Positions 29,109 through 37,754 of a stretch of 64,000 nucleotides of DNA are shown here, one piece after another. Below the pieces are notes generated by a model. The model was given only the letters and a program-made list of their open reading frames with translations. It was not told the origin of the DNA and did not search any database. The stretch lies in the NCBI RefSeq assembly GCF_000241485.1, contig NZ_JH584241.1:3340210-3404209 (forward strand), given 5' to 3'. Origin of the DNA: Sphingomonas sp. PAMC 26605. GTDB taxonomy: Bacteria; Pseudomonadota; Alphaproteobacteria; Sphingomonadales; Sphingomonadaceae. The first letter of the stretch is position 1. Each line of letters starts with the position of its first letter. The translations under genes were made by a program, and so were the position numbers.

Positions 29109-30598
29109 ACCATCTCCTCGTCGCGTGCCCGGATTCCCGCGATCAGCGGGAGAAATATTATCGCGGCCAGGCTCAGCGTACCCGACAGCCAGAAGAAGCC
29201 GTCATATCCGATGCTCTTGACGATGTCGCCGCCCGCGCCCTGCAGCAGCCGCGGCAACAGGAAGGCGAACCCCGAGAGGAAGGCGTATTGCGCACCCGCG
29301 TAGCGCGGATTTACCAGCAGCGAGAGATAGACGACGAAGATCGCGCCTTCCATGCCGTGTGCGAACTGATCGACCGCGGTGGCGGTGTAGATCGCCAGCC
29401 CGTTCGGCGGCACGTGCCACAGCCACACGAAGATCCAATTGCCGAACGCCGACCCGATCGCCCCCAGCACCAGCGCGCGGCTCATCCGCAACCGCACCGC
29501 GAGCGTCGCGCCGACGACCACGCCCGCCATGCTCGACGGCGTGGTGATGAAGCCGTCGGCGATGCCCATCGTGGTGAGGTCGTAATGCGCCGCGATCTCG
29601 AGCGGCTTGACGCCCCACAAGGTCAGCACGTCGCCCATCCGATAGAAGGTGACGAAGCCGAGCAGCGGCAGCACGCGATAGCCGAAGCGCCAGAAGATGT
29701 TGACATACGGCCCGAGCCAGGTCGAGCGCCGCGCCCAGGCGGTCGCCGGGAGCCGGACGATCCACGGCAGCGCGATCGCCATCAGGACGAACGGCACGAG
29801 GCACAGCACCAGCACCCCGACGGTCGCATTGGTCTTGGCGCTGATCCCGGCGGCAATCGCCAGTTGCAGCGCGACCCAACCGAACCCGCCGAAGAAGACG
29901 AGCGCGCCGCCGAGCAGGATCGCGACCGCCACGAGACCGGTCAGCACCGCCGTCGTCCGCCGGCCGACTGCGTGCCCGCCGGGGGCGAGGCTGACGAGGA
30001 TCGGGAGCGGCACCGCCGCAAGCAGGGCGACCGCGAGATAACCCCACACCCAGCCCGCACGATCCGCGACCGTCAGCGCGACCAGCGACGAGGCGGCCAT
30101 TGCGGTACGATAGCCCCACAGGTTGGCGGCGGTGAGCGGCCCCTGCTCGCCGGCTGTCGGCGCGAGTTCGACGCGCCAGCCATCGGCCGCGACCTCGAGC
30201 GTCGTCGTCCAGAAGGCGAGCAGCACCGCGAGCAATGCGACCAGCGGCAGGTCGGTATCGGCCGAGGTATAGGCCATCGCCACCATCGCGGTGACGATCC
30301 CGATCTGTGCGGTGACGATCCAGCTCATCCGCTTGCCGAAGACGCGCGACAGGCCGGGCACCGCAAACGCATCGAGCAGCGGCGCCCACAGGAATTTGAA
30401 GGTCGGCAGCAGCGCGACCCAGCCAAAGAAGCCGATCAACACGATATCGAGGCCGTGCTTCGCCAGTCGCGCCGACAGCACGGTGGAGAACATGTAGAAC
30501 GGCAGCCCCGCCGAGAACCCGAGCAGGACGAACAGCGTCATCAGCCGCAGGCTCGGGCGCCCGGTTCGCGGCGGTGCCGCAGCGGTAAGATCCGTCAC
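29105..30598 (-). CDS. AmpG-like MFS muropeptide permease
   Basis: Inner-membrane secondary carrier with about 12-14 hydrophobic segments in 497 residues. Resemblance to AmpG is in the N-terminal block LRLMTLFVLLGFSAGLPFYMFSTVLSARLAKHGLDIVLIGFFGW, then FKFLWAPLLDAF, TTLEVAADGWRVE (AmpG has QDIAIDAYR at this place) and the C-terminal GLAIYTATAVDQFAHGMEGAIFVVYLS. AmpG brings GlcNAc-anhydroMurNAc-peptides into the cytosol. GTG 30598 is chosen as start because AAGGG sits 6 bases upstream. It is co-translated with the serine hydrolase, which fits import and then processing. Confidence 0.85.
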   Translation of the reverse strand: MTDLTAAAPPRTGRPSLRLMTLFVLLGFSAGLPFYMFSTVLSARLAKHGLDIVLIGFFGWVALLPTFKFLWAPLLDAFAVPGLSRVFGKRMSWIVTAQIGIVTAMVAMAYTSADTDLPLVALLAVLLAFWTTTLEVAADGWRVELAPTAGEQGPLTAANLWGYRTAMAASSLVALTVADRAGWVWGYLAVALLAAVPLPILVSLAPGGHAVGRRTTAVLTGLVAVAILLGGALVFFGGFGWVALQLAIAAGISAKTNATVGVLVLCLVPFVLMAIALPWIVRLPATAWARRSTWLGPYVNIFWRFGYRVLPLLGFVTFYRMGDVLTLWGVKPLEIAAHYDLTTMGIADGFITTPSSMAGVVVGATLAVRLRMSRALVLGAIGSAFGNWIFVWLWHVPPNGLAIYTATAVDQFAHGMEGAIFVVYLSLLVNPRYAGAQYAFLSGFAFLLPRLLQGAGGDIVKSIGYDGFFWLSGTLSLAAIIFLPLIAGIRARDEEMV

Positions 30599-30747
30599 GA
30601 TCGCCCTTCGGTCGGCATTTCGTAAATCGACGACGAGCGCCGCGACGATCGTTCCGTCATAAACCCCAATCCCATCATCGCTGCCGAGCCGTGCGATAGC
30701 CCGCACGCGCCGGCGGTTCGAGCCGATCCGTCACGCATCGGCCCACC

Positions 30748-32010
30748 TTATTTCGCGCTGCGATCCGTTGCGTCGTCCGCCGGCACGGTCGCCATCGACG
30801 CGGCGACCGCCTCCGCGCGCGCCATCACGCGCAGGATGTTGCCGTCGGTCAGCTTGGCGAGATCGCCATCGCTCCACCCGCGCCGCGCCAGTTCGGCGAT
30901 CACCTTGGGATAGCCGTCGACGCCGTTCATCCCCTCGGGCGCGGTATTGTCAATCCCGTCGAAATCGCCGCCGAGCCCGACATGGTCGTGTCCGGCGATC
31001 TTCGCGACATGCTCGATATGGTCGGCGACCGTCGCGACGGTGACGCGCGGCATCGGATGCGCGTGGTCCCATTCGACCAGCGGGGCTGCGGCGCGCGGGC
31101 CGTAGACGTCGCCCGGTACGGCGAGCGATTTGGCGTAAGCAGTCCGCGCCACATCCCACTGCTTCCACGCGTCGGACAGGAAGGCGGGATAGAAATTGAT
31201 CATGACGACCCCGCCGTTCGCGCCGATCGCCGCGAGCAGATCGTCGGGGATGTTGCGCGGCACCGGCGCCAGCGCGCGCGCCGAGGAATGCGAGGCGATC
31301 ACCGGCGCTTTCGATACCGCAAGCGCCGCGCGCATCGTCGAATCGGCGACATGGCTGACATCGACCAGCATCCCGATCCGGTTCATCTCGGCGATCACGC
31401 GCTTGCCGAACGGCGACAGGCCGCCGGCCACCGCCTCGTCGGTCGAGGAATCCGCCCAGGCGAGGCTCTTGGTGTGAGTCAGCGTCATATAGCCGACGCC
31501 GAGCGCGCGGTACTCGCGCAGCACCGACAACCGCCCGTCGATCTGGTGGCCGCCCTCGACGCCGATCAGGCTCGCGGTGCGCCCGCTTGCCATGATCCGC
31601 CGCACGTCGGCGGCGGTCGTCGCCAGCGCGAGCGTGTCGGGATTGGCGGCGACCAAGCGGCGTACGACGTCGATCTGCTCGAGCGTCATCTCGACCGCCT
31701 TGGGGCCTGTCACGTCCGCCGGGATCCACACCGACCAGAACTGGCCGCCGACGTGCCCAGCCTTCAGCCGCGCGAGGTCGGTCTGCAGCGGACGCGGCAG
31801 ATCCGCCCCGCCCTTGCGCGCGACCGCGACGTTGCCGCCCTGGTAATGCGCAATCTCCCAGGCGAGATCGTTATGCCCGTCGATCACCGGCGCACGCGCG
31901 AGCACGTGCTCCGCGCGCGCTGTATCCGCCGCGCTCGGTGCCGTCTGCGCTCCCGCCGGCGGGGCGATCGAAATCGCCAGCGCCAGCGCGACCGGTGCGA
32001 AATGCTTCAT
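30748..32010 (-). CDS. Membrane dipeptidase (peptidase M19), exported
   Basis: Zinc dipeptidase of the renal dipeptidase family that cleaves dipeptides, including those with a C-terminal D-amino acid. A signal peptide covers residues 1-22 (to PPAGAQ). The binuclear zinc site is intact: APVIDGHNDL (HxD), GVEGGHQID (bridging Glu), VDVSH and ASHSSARAL (His ligands) and GGDFDGID (Asp). At 420 residues it matches the family. Its ATG overlaps the stop of the upstream TonB receptor, so receptor and periplasmic peptidase are one unit, fitting peptide uptake. M19 enzymes accept L-D dipeptides of the kind found in wall peptides. Confidence 0.93.
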   Translation of the reverse strand: MKHFAPVALALAISIAPPAGAQTAPSAADTARAEHVLARAPVIDGHNDLAWEIAHYQGGNVAVARKGGADLPRPLQTDLARLKAGHVGGQFWSVWIPADVTGPKAVEMTLEQIDVVRRLVAANPDTLALATTAADVRRIMASGRTASLIGVEGGHQIDGRLSVLREYRALGVGYMTLTHTKSLAWADSSTDEAVAGGLSPFGKRVIAEMNRIGMLVDVSHVADSTMRAALAVSKAPVIASHSSARALAPVPRNIPDDLLAAIGANGGVVMINFYPAFLSDAWKQWDVARTAYAKSLAVPGDVYGPRAAAPLVEWDHAHPMPRVTVATVADHIEHVAKIAGHDHVGLGGDFDGIDNTAPEGMNGVDGYPKVIAELARRGWSDGDLAKLTDGNILRVMARAEAVAASMATVPADDATDRSAK

Positions 32011-35000
32011 CGCGTCTGCACCCGGATGCCGAAGCGGAAGGCGCGGCCGAGCAGATCGGAATAGGTGCTGTTCGCGGCGAGGCCCGTCTCGGGAATCAGC
32101 AACGGCGCGCGGTTGAACAGGTTGGTGACGTTGACGAAGAACTGCGCCTGCACCTTGCCCGCGACGCGCACGTTCTGCGTCACGTTGAGATCGGCGTAGA
32201 ACAGCCCGGAGACCCGATTGTTGTCATAGGTCGGATAGGTCGTGGTCGAGAGCGGGCAGTTCGTCTGACACTCGATGCCGGTCGCCGCGTAGCGGCCCGA
32301 ACTGATCCCGCGACCGACCGCGGTGATCGATGTGCTCGGCAGATCGAGCGTCACGCTGCCGCGGAAGATCCAGGTCGGCGTCGTCGCCTGGCCGCCGTTC
32401 ACGCCGACCGAATTGACCGGCACCGTCCCCGGGACCCCGGTGTCGAGGATGTTGTCGAGATAGCGCGTCGCCTCGCCACGCAGCGTCAGCGCGGTCTGGC
32501 CGGAAAGCTGCGTGCGATAGCTCGTGTCGAAATCGATCCCGCGCGTGAGCTGGCTCGCCGCGTTGAAGGGCTGCGTGCGGATCAACAGATAGGGCTGCCC
32601 TGGGACCGAGCGGGCCTGGTCGATGGTGATCGCGTCGCAGAATTGCTGCTGCCCGATGCTGCAGAGGTTCTCGATATCCTGCGCCGAGAAGCTGGTGATG
32701 CCCTGCTTGATCTTGATCCGCCAGTAATCGATCGAGGCGTTGAAGCCTTTCAGGAACCGCGGCGACAGCACCGCGCCGACCGTCCAGGAATTGGCGACTT
32801 CGGGGCGCAGGTTCGGGTTGCCCGTGGCGATGCCCGAATAGCTGAAATTGGCGGGCCCGTTGGCGCCATCGGCGGTGAACAGCGGGTTGCGCACCGAATC
32901 GCTGTTCGCGGACCCGGCCTGATACAGCTCGTTGAGGTTGGGCGCGCGAATGTCGCGCGAGCGCACCACGCGGAAGCGGATGTCGGGGATCGGCGCCCAG
33001 GTTCCGCCGAGCTTCCACGTCACCACGCCGCCCGAGGTCGAATAATCGGTCCCGCGCACCGCGCCGTTGAATTCGAGCCCGAGGCCAAGCGGCACCACCG
33101 TCTCGAGATAGGCTTCCTTGACGTTGTAGCGACCGTTGGTGGGCAGATAGTTGCCGACCGACCAGGTGTTGGTGACGGTCGGGCGGCCTTGCGCATTGAC
33201 CGTCGAGATCGGCTGGAACTGTTGCGGAACGAAACCGCGGATGCTCTCCTCGCGCCACTCGCCGCCGATCGCGACGCTGACGTCGCCAGCCCAGGTGCGG
33301 AACGGCGATGCGCGCAGGTTGAGCCCGGCGGTCTTCTGCTCGGTGATCTCGTCGCGATAGGGCGCGCCGAGGACATAGGCGATCGCCGCGGGATCGGCGA
33401 CGCCGACGCCGAGCCGGTTGAGCGGGACGCACGCCGGATCGTTGTTGGTGGCGATAGTGTCGACGTTGATCCCGCACTGGATCGACCCGGCAGCATAGCC
33501 CCCCGTATTATTCGCCGGCGCGACTGCTGCCGCGGTGGCGTTGGCGATCCGCGTGATGTTCTGCACGTTGCGCAGCTGCTCGCGCAGATCGGCGCGGCCG
33601 TATTGCCCGTAAACATCGAACGACACGGTCTTGCCGAACAGGTCGAACTTGCCGTCGCTGCCGATCTGGTAGCGCTGTACCTTCCGCTTGTTGTCGACGA
33701 CGCGGTACGGCAGATCGACCGAGGTGCTCGCGAGCGTCACGTTGCTGATCCCGGCCAGCCGCGCCGAGCCGAGCGCGGCGACGAGATAGGGATTGTTCGC
33801 GGCGATCGTGATGCCGGTCTGCAGGTTGGGCCCGGCATTGAACAGGATATGCTGTCGGTTGAACGACCCTTCGGCATAGAGTTCGATGCGATCGGTCACG
33901 TCGTAGCTCGCCCGGCCGAACACGCCGTAGCGCGTGTCCTGCGGATCGAGCCCGATGTTGCGGCCCGAATCGTTGACCTGCCAGCTGCCGCCCTGCGTCA
34001 GCGTCGGCGCGGCGGCCCCGGTCGGCGAGGGGAAGGTGAGCGCGCCATATTGGAACTGCTGCGGTTGCCCGCCGCTGCCGAAATAGACGCCGCGCAGGCT
34101 GTTCGCGGCCACGCCGCTGCCCGCGACCGCGGTGCTGCCGGTGATCAGCCCGCCCGGTGTCGAGTTCGCCGCGCCGATCTGCCGCTTGGTCGTGATGAAC
34201 TGCGGCGTCGTGCTGGTCGCGGTCCAGGCGGGGTCCTGGATGCGGACATAGCCCGTCGCATTCCAGTCGCGATCGACTTGGAAGATCCCGTCGCGATGGG
34301 CATATTCGCCCTCGACCTCGATATGCCCGCGCCCGTCGGCGAAGGAGGTACCCGCGGTCAGCGACGCCGAATAATTGTGCCCGTCGCCATATTGGGTGAT
34401 GCCGTTGTCGGCGGTGATGCGGAAACCCTGAAACTTTTTGTCGAGGATGAAGTTGACGACGCCCGCGACCGCATCCGAGCCATAGGCGGCGGATGCACCG
34501 CCAGTGACGACCTCAACGCTCTTCACCAGGCCTTGCGGGATCGTGTTGACATCGACCAGCCCGGTGATCGTCGATCCGACCGAACGATGCCCGTCGACCA
34601 GCACGAGCGTGCGAACCTCGCCCAGATTGCGCAGGTTCAGCGCATTGATTCCCGCCTGCCCGCTCGACAGATTGAGCCGCGAATTGGCGGGCTTGGTCGA
34701 CCCGGCGAGCGCGGGCTGCTGATTGACGAAATCGGCGATGTTGTTCGACGGCGACTGATTTTCGATCTCGGTCCGGCTCAGCACCGTCAACGGCGTCGGC
34801 GCCTGGAAGCCGCTGCGCGCGACGCGCGAACCCGTGACGACGACATCGGGCGCATCTTCATCGCTCTGGGCGGGAGGTTGCGACTGCTGAAGTCCGGCGC
34901 GCTCGGCCGGCGCCGCCCCCGCCGCGATCGCATCCGCGGGCGGCGGTGCGACCTCCCGCGCAGGCAGCGTCTGCGCGGCCGCAGGGTTGCCGAGCGCGCC

Positions 35001-35075
35001 CGCCAGCGTCAGCGCCGCCATGCTGCATCCGAACATCATGGCCATCCGGCGCTTAGCCTGATCCGAATTCGTCAT
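32007..35075 (-). CDS. TonB-dependent receptor, large outer-membrane transporter
   Basis: Outer-membrane beta-barrel of 1022 residues taking up a large substrate at TonB expense. Signal peptide 1-38, a 50-residue Pro/Ala-rich linker, the TonB box DVVVTGSRV (about 82-90), the plug domain (about 95-210, including LVLVDGHRSVGS and GASAAYGSDAVAGVVNFIL) and the barrel to the C-terminal FRFGIRVQTR. Two ATGs are adjacent (35078, 35075); the second has the better spacing to AAGGA. It is translationally coupled to the M19 dipeptidase and divergent from the penicillin-acylase-like operon, suggesting peptide or muropeptide uptake. No SusD-like partner is present. Confidence 0.93.
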   Translation of the reverse strand: MTNSDQAKRRMAMMFGCSMAALTLAGALGNPAAAQTLPAREVAPPPADAIAAGAAPAERAGLQQSQPPAQSDEDAPDVVVTGSRVARSGFQAPTPLTVLSRTEIENQSPSNNIADFVNQQPALAGSTKPANSRLNLSSGQAGINALNLRNLGEVRTLVLVDGHRSVGSTITGLVDVNTIPQGLVKSVEVVTGGASAAYGSDAVAGVVNFILDKKFQGFRITADNGITQYGDGHNYSASLTAGTSFADGRGHIEVEGEYAHRDGIFQVDRDWNATGYVRIQDPAWTATSTTPQFITTKRQIGAANSTPGGLITGSTAVAGSGVAANSLRGVYFGSGGQPQQFQYGALTFPSPTGAAAPTLTQGGSWQVNDSGRNIGLDPQDTRYGVFGRASYDVTDRIELYAEGSFNRQHILFNAGPNLQTGITIAANNPYLVAALGSARLAGISNVTLASTSVDLPYRVVDNKRKVQRYQIGSDGKFDLFGKTVSFDVYGQYGRADLREQLRNVQNITRIANATAAAVAPANNTGGYAAGSIQCGINVDTIATNNDPACVPLNRLGVGVADPAAIAYVLGAPYRDEITEQKTAGLNLRASPFRTWAGDVSVAIGGEWREESIRGFVPQQFQPISTVNAQGRPTVTNTWSVGNYLPTNGRYNVKEAYLETVVPLGLGLEFNGAVRGTDYSTSGGVVTWKLGGTWAPIPDIRFRVVRSRDIRAPNLNELYQAGSANSDSVRNPLFTADGANGPANFSYSGIATGNPNLRPEVANSWTVGAVLSPRFLKGFNASIDYWRIKIKQGITSFSAQDIENLCSIGQQQFCDAITIDQARSVPGQPYLLIRTQPFNAASQLTRGIDFDTSYRTQLSGQTALTLRGEATRYLDNILDTGVPGTVPVNSVGVNGGQATTPTWIFRGSVTLDLPSTSITAVGRGISSGRYAATGIECQTNCPLSTTTYPTYDNNRVSGLFYADLNVTQNVRVAGKVQAQFFVNVTNLFNRAPLLIPETGLAANSTYSDLLGRAFRFGIRVQTR

Positions 35076-35248
35076 CATTGTCCTTCCCTGACCGGACCCC
35101 AAGTGCGGCGCGTCTCTGGACGCTGTCCGTCGCTTGCAACCTACGGCTGTTGTCGTCCCCGGCCTCTCTGGGCCGGTTCCCCCTGCTGCAATTCAGAAGG
35201 TTGCGCGGTCTTGTGCGAATGCGTCAAGAGCCGGATATTCGCCTTCCC

Positions 35249-35307
35249 ATAGCCTGCCTCTATAGGCCGCCGACCATAACTCGCCGCTATGCCCTAGCCT
35301 GCGCTAT
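35249..35307. promoter_or_regulatory. Candidate LysR-type operator cluster in the divergent promoter region
   Basis: The 297-base gap between the TonB receptor and the penicillin-acylase-like gene contains ATAG-N7-CTAT (35249-35263) and ATA-N9-TAT (35276-35290), both meeting the LysR T-N11-A rule. A second copy of the sequence TAGCCTGC, followed by CTAT, is at 35295-35307. A LysR gene lies downstream at 42677. Assignment is by motif only. Confidence 0.4.
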
Positions 35308-35372
35308 TCATGGGCCAGTATTGCCACACGCCGCTAGCCTCCCGGCTCCGCGCCAGCCATGAAAGCTCGACC

Positions 35373-37754
35373 ATGATCAATCGCCGATCCTTTCTGCTGC
35401 GCTCCGCGGCTGCCGCGGCGATCGCGTCGGGCCCGGCGTGTCGCGCGGCGGACCCGGCTGGACGCCAGACGAACGTGCGCGGGGCGGCCGCCCCGATCGA
35501 GATCGTCGATGACGTCTACGGAATTCCCCATATCCGCGCGCAGTCGATCCCCGACGCCTTTTTCGGCCAGGGCTATGTCGTCGCACGCGACCGACTGTTC
35601 CAGATCGATTTCGAGCATCGCCGCGAGCTTGGCCGGATGGCCGAGGCGTTCGGTCCGGAGTTTGTGCGACACGATGCACAAGCGCGGCTGTTCCATTATC
35701 GTGGCGATCTCGATGCGGAACTGCGGCGCATCCCCGCCGAAGTGCTGGCCTGCGCGCGAGCCTATATCGCCGGAATCAACGCGCGCATCGACGCGGTGAC
35801 CGCCGACCCCACGCTGCTCCCGCTTGAGTACCGCATCCTCGGCGTCGCGCCGATCCGGTGGGACATTCACGACATGGTGCTCGCGCGCGGCGCGGCGGCG
35901 GGCAATACCGACGACGAAGTCCGCCGCGCCCGGCTCGCGGCATTGGGTCTGCTCGAGCTCGATGCCGTGATCGCGCCGCTGATGCCGGCGCATCCGTTGA
36001 CCGTCCCCGACGGGCTCGATGTCGCGCAAGTGTCCAACGACGATCTCGGCGTGCTGACGATCGGTCGCTTGCCGTTCGGGCCCAACACCCCCGTCGTCGA
36101 TCCCGACGAACGCTCGGGCCGGCTCGAGCGCGCCAATGCCGGGAGCAACGCCTGGACGATCGCGGCGGCGCGCTCGGCGACGGGCCGGCCGATCCTCGCC
36201 AACGACCCGCATCTCGGAATCGGCGGGTTTGGTCCGCGCCACGTCGCGCATCTCTCGGCGCCGGGGCTCGACGTGATCGGCGGCGGCGCGCCGGGGTTGC
36301 CCGGCATCATGCAGGGCCATACCGAGCGCTTCGCCTTCGGCCGGACCAATTTCCACATCGACCAGGAGGATCTGTTCGTCCTCGAGCTGCATCCGCACGA
36401 TCCCGAGCGCTACCGCCACGCCGGCGGCTGGAAGCGATTCACGCGTGTCGAGATCAGCGTTCCGGTCAAGGGTGCGGCGCCGCACACCGAAGTGTTGCGG
36501 TACGCGGCCCAGGGACCAGTCGTTTCCTACGATCCCGCGAAGCATCGCGCGACCGCGATCGCTTCGATCGCGATGCAGCCGGGCGGCGGCGGATCGTTCG
36601 CGATGATCGCGATCAATCTCGCAAAGGATTGGGCCGGATTGCAGGAAGCGTTCAAGCTTCACCCCTCCCCGACCAATCTCCATTATGCCGATGTTGCGGG
36701 CAACACCGGCTGGCAGGCGATCGGCTTCATGCCCGTCCGCAAGCGCGGCGCCGGGCTGATGCCGGTCCCGGGCGACGGCCGCTACGACTGGACCGGGATG
36801 CGCGACCATCGCGCGCTGCCGAGCGCGTATAACCCCGCCAAGGGCTGGTTCGCCTCGGCCAACCAGGACAATCTGCCGCCCGACTGGCCGACCGACCGTA
36901 TTCCCGCATTCGATTTCCGCGATCCCTATCGCTACGAGCGCATCGCCGATGTCCTGTCGCACCAGACCAGCCACAGCCTCGCCGACAGCGTCGCACTCCA
37001 GCACGACACGCTCTCGACCCCCGCACGCCAGCTCGTCGCCCTCCTTCCGACGGCGTCTTCCGAAGGCGCACGCCCGGCGGTAACATTGTTGCGGGGCTGG
37101 AATTGCCGGCTCGACGCGGCGAGCGGCGCGGCGGCGTTGTTCGAAATGCTCTGGCGCGAGCTCTCGCATCGCATGCTCGCCGCGATCGTGCCCGAGCGCG
37201 CCAAGGCGATCGTCACCTCGATCGGCCCATCGGTCCTGCTCGGGCTCCTCGCGCGCCCCGATGCGCGCCTCGGTCAGGACCCGACCGCCGCCCGCGATGC
37301 GCTGTTCGACGCGGCGCTGATCGCCGCATGGACGAACGCGAAGGCGCAGCTGGGCCCCGATCCGGCAAACTGGCGCTGGGGCGCGTTGCATCGGCTGCGC
37401 ATCCAGCATCCGCTCGCGCGCATCCCCGCGATCGCCGCCGCCTTTCCGGCGATCGAAGTCGGCCCGACCGGCGGCGACAGCTATACGGTGCAGGCGCACT
37501 GGCTGGGCAACGGCCCAGGCTGGTCGGCGGGCGGCGGCGCGAGCTACCTGCAGGTGATCGACGTCGGCGCGTGGGACAATTCGCTGGTGCTCAATCTCCC
37601 CGGTCAATCGAACGATCCGCGCTCGCCGCACTATCAGGACCAGGTCGCGACCTGGAGCGTCGGCCAAATGCAGCCGATGCTCTATAGCCGGGCCGCGGTC
37701 GAGGCTCACGCCATCGCGCGGCTGACGCTCACCCCGCAAGGAGCCCGCCCATGA
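35373..37754 (+). CDS. Penicillin acylase-family (S45) N-terminal-nucleophile hydrolase, Tat-exported
   Basis: Ntn hydrolase of 793 residues made as a precursor that self-cleaves into alpha and beta chains and hydrolyses N-acyl amides. The N-terminus NRRSFLLRSAAAAAIA is a twin-arginine signal, so it acts in the periplasm. The predicted nucleophile is Ser258 in ANAGSNAW, which would become the first residue of the beta chain. EIVDDVYGIPHIRA and GQGYVVARDRLFQIDFEHR are family landmarks of the alpha part. The stop overlaps the D-aminoacylase-like gene by 4 bases. Family members act on penicillins, acyl-homoserine lactones or N-acyl amino acids; the neighbours favour the last. Confidence 0.92.
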   Translation: MINRRSFLLRSAAAAAIASGPACRAADPAGRQTNVRGAAAPIEIVDDVYGIPHIRAQSIPDAFFGQGYVVARDRLFQIDFEHRRELGRMAEAFGPEFVRHDAQARLFHYRGDLDAELRRIPAEVLACARAYIAGINARIDAVTADPTLLPLEYRILGVAPIRWDIHDMVLARGAAAGNTDDEVRRARLAALGLLELDAVIAPLMPAHPLTVPDGLDVAQVSNDDLGVLTIGRLPFGPNTPVVDPDERSGRLERANAGSNAWTIAAARSATGRPILANDPHLGIGGFGPRHVAHLSAPGLDVIGGGAPGLPGIMQGHTERFAFGRTNFHIDQEDLFVLELHPHDPERYRHAGGWKRFTRVEISVPVKGAAPHTEVLRYAAQGPVVSYDPAKHRATAIASIAMQPGGGGSFAMIAINLAKDWAGLQEAFKLHPSPTNLHYADVAGNTGWQAIGFMPVRKRGAGLMPVPGDGRYDWTGMRDHRALPSAYNPAKGWFASANQDNLPPDWPTDRIPAFDFRDPYRYERIADVLSHQTSHSLADSVALQHDTLSTPARQLVALLPTASSEGARPAVTLLRGWNCRLDAASGAAALFEMLWRELSHRMLAAIVPERAKAIVTSIGPSVLLGLLARPDARLGQDPTAARDALFDAALIAAWTNAKAQLGPDPANWRWGALHRLRIQHPLARIPAIAAAFPAIEVGPTGGDSYTVQAHWLGNGPGWSAGGGASYLQVIDVGAWDNSLVLNLPGQSNDPRSPHYQDQVATWSVGQMQPMLYSRAAVEAHAIARLTLTPQGARP

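Noticed and set aside
31938..35252. Very long open frame on the plus strand opposite the TonB receptor
   Set aside because: It is antisense to a clearly coding receptor; its composition (Arg/Asp/Ala-rich, low complexity) is the normal shadow of GC-rich codon bias and it has no recognisable domain.
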